A stretch of 64,000 nt of DNA. It comes from Muribaculaceae bacterium. Lineage in GTDB: Bacteria; Bacteroidota; Bacteroidia; Bacteroidales; Muribaculaceae. The notes beneath the pieces are model-generated. The model did no database searches. It saw only the letters and a list, made by a program, of their open reading frames with translations, and had not been told where the DNA came from. Of the stretch, positions 59,177 to 64,000 are shown in pieces. Position numbers and translations under genes: made by a program. The stretch spans positions 62,001 to 126,000 of the forward strand of contig JAGASI010000001.1 in NCBI GenBank assembly GCA_017621845.1, read 5' to 3'. Position 1 is the stretch's first letter, and each line of letters starts with the position of its first letter.

Positions 59177-59208
59177 TTTGCACATTCTCCCGGTTGTTAG
59201 TATCTTTG
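59177..59208 (+). promoter_or_regulatory. Promoter for the isochorismate-synthase-like gene
   Basis: TTTG (59177-59180) and TATCTTTG (59201-59208) match both elements with a 20-nt spacer, an excellent fit. The start codon is about 100 nt downstream, so the leader is long. Confidence 0.85.
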
Positions 59209-59307
59209 GTATAAAAGAACAAGGCACCAATACAGTTAGGCGGCTGAATTCAAACAATTTAACTCTTATCAAATTTCATTCATCCCCAATCGATACTCAG
59301 CATATCT

Positions 59308-60234
59308 ATGTTATCCGACGCTGATATAGCACTCATTAACGATTTATGGCATGAAGGGCATGACTTTGCGCTTTGCCGACTGCCGAGTCAAGACAAACTC
59401 ATACAACTCAATGGCGACAACTTTATCGTCAATCCTTTTCCGTCTCAATACCAATCAACGTGTAAGACCGACTACATCACAGGGTTAACCCAACTTATTG
59501 GAGAGCTGAAAAAGACGGGAGGCAAAACAGTAATTGCCCGTACAATATCCGGGATAATGACCCGCGACCTTGGCATCGTCGCCAATGAGTTTTTTTCTCA
59601 AAATCCCCGGGCCCTTTGTCTTGTAGCACGTATTAACGGTGACGGATGGATTGCTGCTTCACCGGAATTATTATTAGATGTCAACCTTGATACCGGACAT
59701 TTCAAAACAATGGCTTTAGCGGGTACACGTGAGGCCGACAACACCGATGAATGGGACAATAAAAACGCCAAGGAGCAACAATATGTTACCGACTTTATTG
59801 TTGACATTACTCATGATTTAGGGCTAAATATCGACTCACTTAAAACCGAGACCCTTAAATCCAATAACATCGCTCATATATGTACCTACATTCAGGGCTC
59901 GGGGTTAACCAAACAAATGATAGCCCCCCTGCTTGACAACCTAAGCCCGACACCTGCACTCTGTGGCACGCCACGCGACCGAGCTCTGCAACACATTGCC
60001 AAATACGAGCCCACTCCCCGCAAACTATATGGCGGATATTTCGGCATAAGTACCGATAATCGCGTCTTGATATATGTAATGCTTAGATGTGCTACCTTTA
60101 ACTCATCCGGTCAATTCACCATCTACACCGGCGGTGGCATCACCGCTCTGAGCGACCCGATTGCCGAGTACCGGGAAACAGCCCTAAAGGCCCGGCCACT
60201 ACTCATGGCATTATCACGTAGAAATCACGATTAA
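59308..60234 (+). CDS. menF: Chorismate-binding enzyme, probable isochorismate synthase (MenF-like)
   Basis: This 308-residue protein has the chorismate-binding domain with ASPELLLDVNL, MALAGTREAD, ALCGTPRDRA, LYGGYFGIS and the Mg-site segment GGITALSDPIAEYRETALKARPL. It is shorter than MenF or EntC of enterobacteria (about 390-430) because the N-terminal part is reduced, as in other Bacteroidetes. Isochorismate synthase starts menaquinone synthesis, but no other men genes are in the window. Anthranilate or para-aminobenzoate synthase component I is less likely, as those are longer and sit with their amidotransferase. Confidence 0.8.
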   Translation: MLSDADIALINDLWHEGHDFALCRLPSQDKLIQLNGDNFIVNPFPSQYQSTCKTDYITGLTQLIGELKKTGGKTVIARTISGIMTRDLGIVANEFFSQNPRALCLVARINGDGWIAASPELLLDVNLDTGHFKTMALAGTREADNTDEWDNKNAKEQQYVTDFIVDITHDLGLNIDSLKTETLKSNNIAHICTYIQGSGLTKQMIAPLLDNLSPTPALCGTPRDRALQHIAKYEPTPRKLYGGYFGISTDNRVLIYVMLRCATFNSSGQFTIYTGGGITALSDPIAEYRETALKARPLLMALSRRNHD

Positions 60235-60264
60235 CAATCACAAAACTCATTCTTTAAAATACTA

Positions 60265-60302
60265 ATCGGGCACGACCGGAGAAAACTCCAACCGTGCCCG
60301 AT
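60265..60302. terminator. Bidirectional terminator between the menF-like and C10 peptidase genes
   Basis: Perfect 10-nt arms atcgggcacg / cgtgcccgat enclose an 18-nt loop that can itself pair (ccgg-ag...ctcc-aaccg). It sits between convergent genes. Confidence 0.85.
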
Positions 60303-60322
60303 AGGTTAATTACTCGTATGTA

Positions 60323-63300
60323 TTATCTTACAAGTATCTTAGAGGTTTTATTTCCCTGGCGCCTTATATAAATACCGGGAACAAGGTTATCAGAATGTAT
60401 TTTAACGCCTTGCAGGTTGTAGTACTCAACTTCAGTATTAGAATCTGTATCAATATTAATATCACTTACATCAGTAGTTGCAGTGCCATATTTATAATGT
60501 ACAATACCCTGCATGGGTGTCAAAGCCCACATACGTATAGTAGAATTATTCTTACCGGCATATTGTGTCACACACTGGTTAAACGCAGCTGTTGCACCCC
60601 AATTACCTTCACCAAGGCCAACAGTATCATCGGGATAAGAACCTAACTTGGTGGCTTTTTCAATACCGTCGGTAACGTCGAGGATTGTGAAGTGTCCTCC
60701 GTTCCAACCACTGGCTGTTGACATTACCATAGCATATTTGCACTTACCAAAGTCAAAGAAACAAGCATCAGTACCATAAACCGATTTAAGTAAAGACTTG
60801 CTGATTTTCTCTTTGACAGTACCGTCTGCATTGTAATGTACCGGGCAGTCATCTTTGTGGCTCAGCCAAAATGTTCCGTCAGCCTCGAACTTAGCCGTGA
60901 AGCGACCCGAATTAGCTTTTATTGGGTTATCGAGAGTGATTGTCTTTGGTGTAGTATTGAGAACACCGTTGGCCATTTCATAATATATCACCTTGGTGCC
61001 GTCACAGAAAGCAATACGGTGGTTGGCAATACCTGCGTGTTGACCCATAGCATCCATGAGACCGGAAACAGGCACATCCAAGAGTTTAACAGGAACGCCT
61101 TGTCCGCCTACAAATTTGTAAATTCTCAAGTTGTGAGCGGCTCCTGATGTACCGTTGACAAGAATAAGGTCACCATCGATTTCACCAAGTACCGATGCTG
61201 AATTATAATTTAGCGTCGTTTCAATACCGGCGCCGTCCTTCAGCAGGGTTTCTTTGTATTTACCGGTATTGGCATCAATAACATTAATAACAGGTTTGGT
61301 ATTCCATGCATGGCCGTTCAGGACATAAAGATTGTCATGAATAACCGCAATTGAACGGGTATAAGGAGAAACAGTCGAGAACCATGATGCCTCGTTAAGG
61401 TTGTTATCTTTTTGAGCATAGCACCAAACCGCCTCAAGAGCACCCAATTCTGTGGGATCGTCCGGTTCGGGATCTATCGTTGATCCACCAACACTAACGC
61501 CTAAAAGTCTCACGGTAACATCATCGGCTCCATCACTTGATAGGACAAGCGTACCGGGATAGTTGCCGGCTGTCACAGGAGGAGTAAAAGTAACCGTTAT
61601 TGTTCCACCATCGGCATTTAGTGACGAAGTGCTGATTTCATAACAAGAGGCATTATCTCCAATAAGGTTGGCATGTATGTCGCCGCTTAACGATGTACCG
61701 GTGACATTGAGGTCGCGTGAGATATTGTTCATATCCTTGGCCGAGAACCAGAGTGTAGCATTTTCTACCGAAATTGTGCCCTTCCGTACTACTGTTCCAC
61801 CCTTACTTGATCCTTTCAGGGCAATATTGACATCATCGGCACCGGGGCTTGAAAGAGTGAGCGTACCGAAGTAGTTACCTGCTGTTGTCGGAGGGGTGAA
61901 TGTCACTGTCACTGTACCGCCCTCAGCAGGAAGCGTGGTTGTACTCAATGTATAATGCTCAGCATTGTCACCGGTGAGAGATGCGGTAATATTACCGGTA
62001 AGGCTTGTGCCGGTAACTTTAACATCACGGGCTATGGGTTTCATATCCTCGGCGCCGGTCATCCATCGTGTTAGCCCATCGACTTCAATAGAACCCTTGA
62101 CCGCACGTACTACAGCCGTCGCATAGCAGTCACCACTATTCTTCAGCTCAGGATTACCATCTGCATCCTCATATACAAAGGCCAGGAAGTACTCACCGGC
62201 AGTTATTGACGCTCCCACGGGCAACGAGAACGTAACATTGGCCTGAGACTTGCCCGGGATAGTGTAATCCTTGGCTGTACCCCTGGCTTCACTAAGAATG
62301 TATAAATCATTGCCTTCCTCAGTACAAAGTGCAGCATACAGAGGCAACGTTACCGAATTATCATCAGTATTAACCAGAGTAGCATTGATAGTATTAGTCT
62401 CACCTATATATACCTCCATGTTTTCATCGGCCAACACTGATACATTTGCCGGGTCTCCATCAACAGGCACATCAGAACCCTTGACAACCTGCACATAATA
62501 ATTGTCTTCATTATTAATACCAAAAGCCCACGGTTGGTCATATACAAAGCCCAGATAATAAGTGCCGGGGGTGTATCCAGCCGGAATATTAATATCAAAT
62601 GTAACAGGCATTGTAGACAATGCCGGCACCGTAAAGGTAACATCACTTCCACGAGTGGTATCATCAATATTGATATATCCCTCTTCTGCCTCATCCTCCA
62701 GGAATAACGCCGCATATAATGTGACAGTCATTTCCTTGTCATGTTCATTCACGATAATAGTTGAGGATGATGTGCGTCGTCCTGTTTCAAATGTAGGGAA
62801 TGGAGCTTCCATTCTCACATAAACTTCTTCTGGGACATCGACACTGATACCGCCCGAAATTGTCAATGTATTACCATTGACGTTCAATCCAAGACTACCG
62901 ACTGCCGACTCAACATAATATCGCATGGGGGTCCATGAAGCCTCTCCCTGAAGCTTATATACCGGAGTCAATGTATAATCACCATTGCCTACCGATGAGG
63001 GAAGATTAAAGACAAGTGTTTCATATCCCTGGTAGGGCTCGAGGGCCTGATTGGTATTAACGGTAACATAAGTCGAGGCACCGGTCGAGTTATTTTTAAT
63101 CTGGACACCTACGCTGAAATTGCCCTTGGCAGCCGACATATTGATAAAGCCCCATCCGGTAAAGTCCATATCTCCACCACACGTAAGGGTTATCGTTCGG
63201 CCATCAGCCGTACCGTTTAGGTAACCTTCGGCTGCCATATAAGCCTTCTGTCTAACCGAGCCTGCAACAGGTTTTCTCATATTGAGCACTGCATCCTGGC

Positions 63301-64000
63301 CATAATAAAATCCGCCACTTCCGCCACCGGCTCCCAATGCATCGGGATCAAGGGCACTGAGCGCAAAGTATCCGTCAGATGTTCCTGACCATCCCCAGTT
63401 TATGTGATAAAACCCATCAGAAGCGCGATATCCGTCACAGATAAAACAGTGACCACCGTCATCGCCTTGTCCTCCATAGATAATTGGACCTACATTAGCA
63501 AGGTTGTTATACATCATATCATCCCACTGGGCCTCGGTATAGTAGTCGCGCCATTCATAGGAAGTCGCGTTGTCATAACCAAAGTTATCAATTAATGCAC
63601 CGACGACATAACATGTCGCAGCACCTGATCCACCCTCGTTATCACCACCATATTCCATACTGACCGAATAGCCACAAGCCTTCATCAACGTGGATATCGC
63701 ATTGCGCTGGGCACTCGTGCCTGATGTTGCCGACGGGTAAGTTTTAAGCATGTTATTCCAGTCAAATGTCACGGCAAGACTCGAAGAGAGATTTGTGTTA
63801 CCATTTTCCCAATAATACGATGCCGAGCCTGTCCCCTTTGTAGGCCATCGATGATAATACATAGCCTGGGCCATAGCTGTAGCAACACATCCGGTATAAG
63901 TAGTAGCTCCATTATAAGTAGGGCACTGATTATTGTAAGGTGCTCCCTGATCCCATTGAGTCTGAACCATAGGCGCAATATCTTTACGTGTAACCTTCAT
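60323..64000 (-). CDS. Secreted C10 (streptopain-type) cysteine peptidase, 5' end outside window
   Basis: 1225 codons are visible; the start lies beyond the right edge, since the first in-window Met is inside the propeptide-to-catalytic junction. The C10 domain (about 10-245) has the nucleophile Cys38 in TYTGCVATAMAQ and the catalytic His184 in GGHCFICDGY. Beta-rich domains follow, including two related repeats of about 95 residues with FTPP-x-TAGN-(Y)-x-GTL-x-LSS, and a propeller-like region near the end (WAL, HYNADG). The C-terminus (YYNLQGVKIHSD...PGIYIRRQG...ILVR) is a T9SS-type sorting tail. It should be a surface or secreted protease acting on host or mucosal proteins, like the SpeB/interpain group. 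Confidence 0.9.
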   Translation of the reverse strand: MKVTRKDIAPMVQTQWDQGAPYNNQCPTYNGATTYTGCVATAMAQAMYYHRWPTKGTGSASYYWENGNTNLSSSLAVTFDWNNMLKTYPSATSGTSAQRNAISTLMKACGYSVSMEYGGDNEGGSGAATCYVVGALIDNFGYDNATSYEWRDYYTEAQWDDMMYNNLANVGPIIYGGQGDDGGHCFICDGYRASDGFYHINWGWSGTSDGYFALSALDPDALGAGGGSGGFYYGQDAVLNMRKPVAGSVRQKAYMAAEGYLNGTADGRTITLTCGGDMDFTGWGFINMSAAKGNFSVGVQIKNNSTGASTYVTVNTNQALEPYQGYETLVFNLPSSVGNGDYTLTPVYKLQGEASWTPMRYYVESAVGSLGLNVNGNTLTISGGISVDVPEEVYVRMEAPFPTFETGRRTSSSTIIVNEHDKEMTVTLYAALFLEDEAEEGYINIDDTTRGSDVTFTVPALSTMPVTFDINIPAGYTPGTYYLGFVYDQPWAFGINNEDNYYVQVVKGSDVPVDGDPANVSVLADENMEVYIGETNTINATLVNTDDNSVTLPLYAALCTEEGNDLYILSEARGTAKDYTIPGKSQANVTFSLPVGASITAGEYFLAFVYEDADGNPELKNSGDCYATAVVRAVKGSIEVDGLTRWMTGAEDMKPIARDVKVTGTSLTGNITASLTGDNAEHYTLSTTTLPAEGGTVTVTFTPPTTAGNYFGTLTLSSPGADDVNIALKGSSKGGTVVRKGTISVENATLWFSAKDMNNISRDLNVTGTSLSGDIHANLIGDNASCYEISTSSLNADGGTITVTFTPPVTAGNYPGTLVLSSDGADDVTVRLLGVSVGGSTIDPEPDDPTELGALEAVWCYAQKDNNLNEASWFSTVSPYTRSIAVIHDNLYVLNGHAWNTKPVINVIDANTGKYKETLLKDGAGIETTLNYNSASVLGEIDGDLILVNGTSGAAHNLRIYKFVGGQGVPVKLLDVPVSGLMDAMGQHAGIANHRIAFCDGTKVIYYEMANGVLNTTPKTITLDNPIKANSGRFTAKFEADGTFWLSHKDDCPVHYNADGTVKEKISKSLLKSVYGTDACFFDFGKCKYAMVMSTASGWNGGHFTILDVTDGIEKATKLGSYPDDTVGLGEGNWGATAAFNQCVTQYAGKNNSTIRMWALTPMQGIVHYKYGTATTDVSDINIDTDSNTEVEYYNLQGVKIHSDNLVPGIYIRRQGNKTSKILVR

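Overview
The window looks like a chromosomal segment of an anaerobic Bacteroidales bacterium, most likely a gut Muribaculaceae-type organism. Four things point there. Promoters carry the Bacteroidetes primary-sigma pattern (TTTG about 19-21 nt upstream of TAnnTTTG), and Shine-Dalgarno sequences are absent. The sigma factor is the short 286-residue Bacteroidetes form. Two secreted proteins share a C-terminal 'YYNLQG...PG(V/I)YI...K(V/I)L(I/V)' tail of the type-IX-secretion sort. The gene orders purH-mreBCD-mrdA-rodA and bamD-omega are those of this phylum. An anaerobic ribonucleotide reductase is present. The species is inference; no rRNA or tRNA was found.

Layout, left to right. 1-6.2 kb: end of purH, then the rod-shape/elongasome cluster mreB, mreC, mreD, PBP2, rodA. 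6.5-9.5 kb: a DUF4301 protein, a YraN nuclease-fold protein and the primary sigma factor. 9.5-21.8 kb, mostly minus strand: argD with a secreted phosphodiester glycosidase-like protein, a plus-strand TlpA-like thioredoxin lipoprotein, DUF2461, VanZ, nagA, the run bioB-SpoU methyltransferase-radA, rpsO, an omega-like RNA polymerase subunit and bamD. 22.0-28.3 kb: an island holding the remains of one giant 'polyvalent' protein gene typical of phages and conjugative elements. It has three zinc-metallopeptidase motifs, is broken at both ends, and is bracketed by an 11-bp direct repeat.

28.4-44.8 kb, minus strand: a multipass DUF6056-like protein with a GT2 glycosyltransferase, a PQQ-propeller lipoprotein with a secreted esterase-like hydrolase, grpE-dnaJ, lepA-ispE, a small lipoprotein, nrdD-nrdG, and a phosphoethanolamine transferase with a BamA-like outer-membrane barrel. 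45.1-49.8 kb, plus strand: the stress proteins ClpC and HtpG. 49.8-50.5 kb: a 698-bp internally deleted IS5-family element inserted between htpG and its terminator. 50.7-58 kb: guaB, two parvulin chaperones and an OstA/LptA-like protein, forming an envelope-biogenesis block. 58-60.2 kb: an ECF sigma factor with a four-helix membrane protein, and an isochorismate-synthase-like enzyme. 60.3 kb to the edge: a large secreted C10 (streptopain-type) cysteine peptidase, cut by the window end.

Most genes are housekeeping and act on the envelope (MreBCD/PBP2/RodA, BamD, parvulins, OstA-like, EptA-like, BamA-like), protein quality control (GrpE/DnaJ, ClpC, HtpG) or nucleotide supply (PurH, GuaB, NrdDG). 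The most unusual parts are the polyvalent-protein relic, the deleted IS5 element, and a possible sigma-54-type promoter plus perfect palindrome in front of grpE-dnaJ. I did not see a clearly undescribed complete system.
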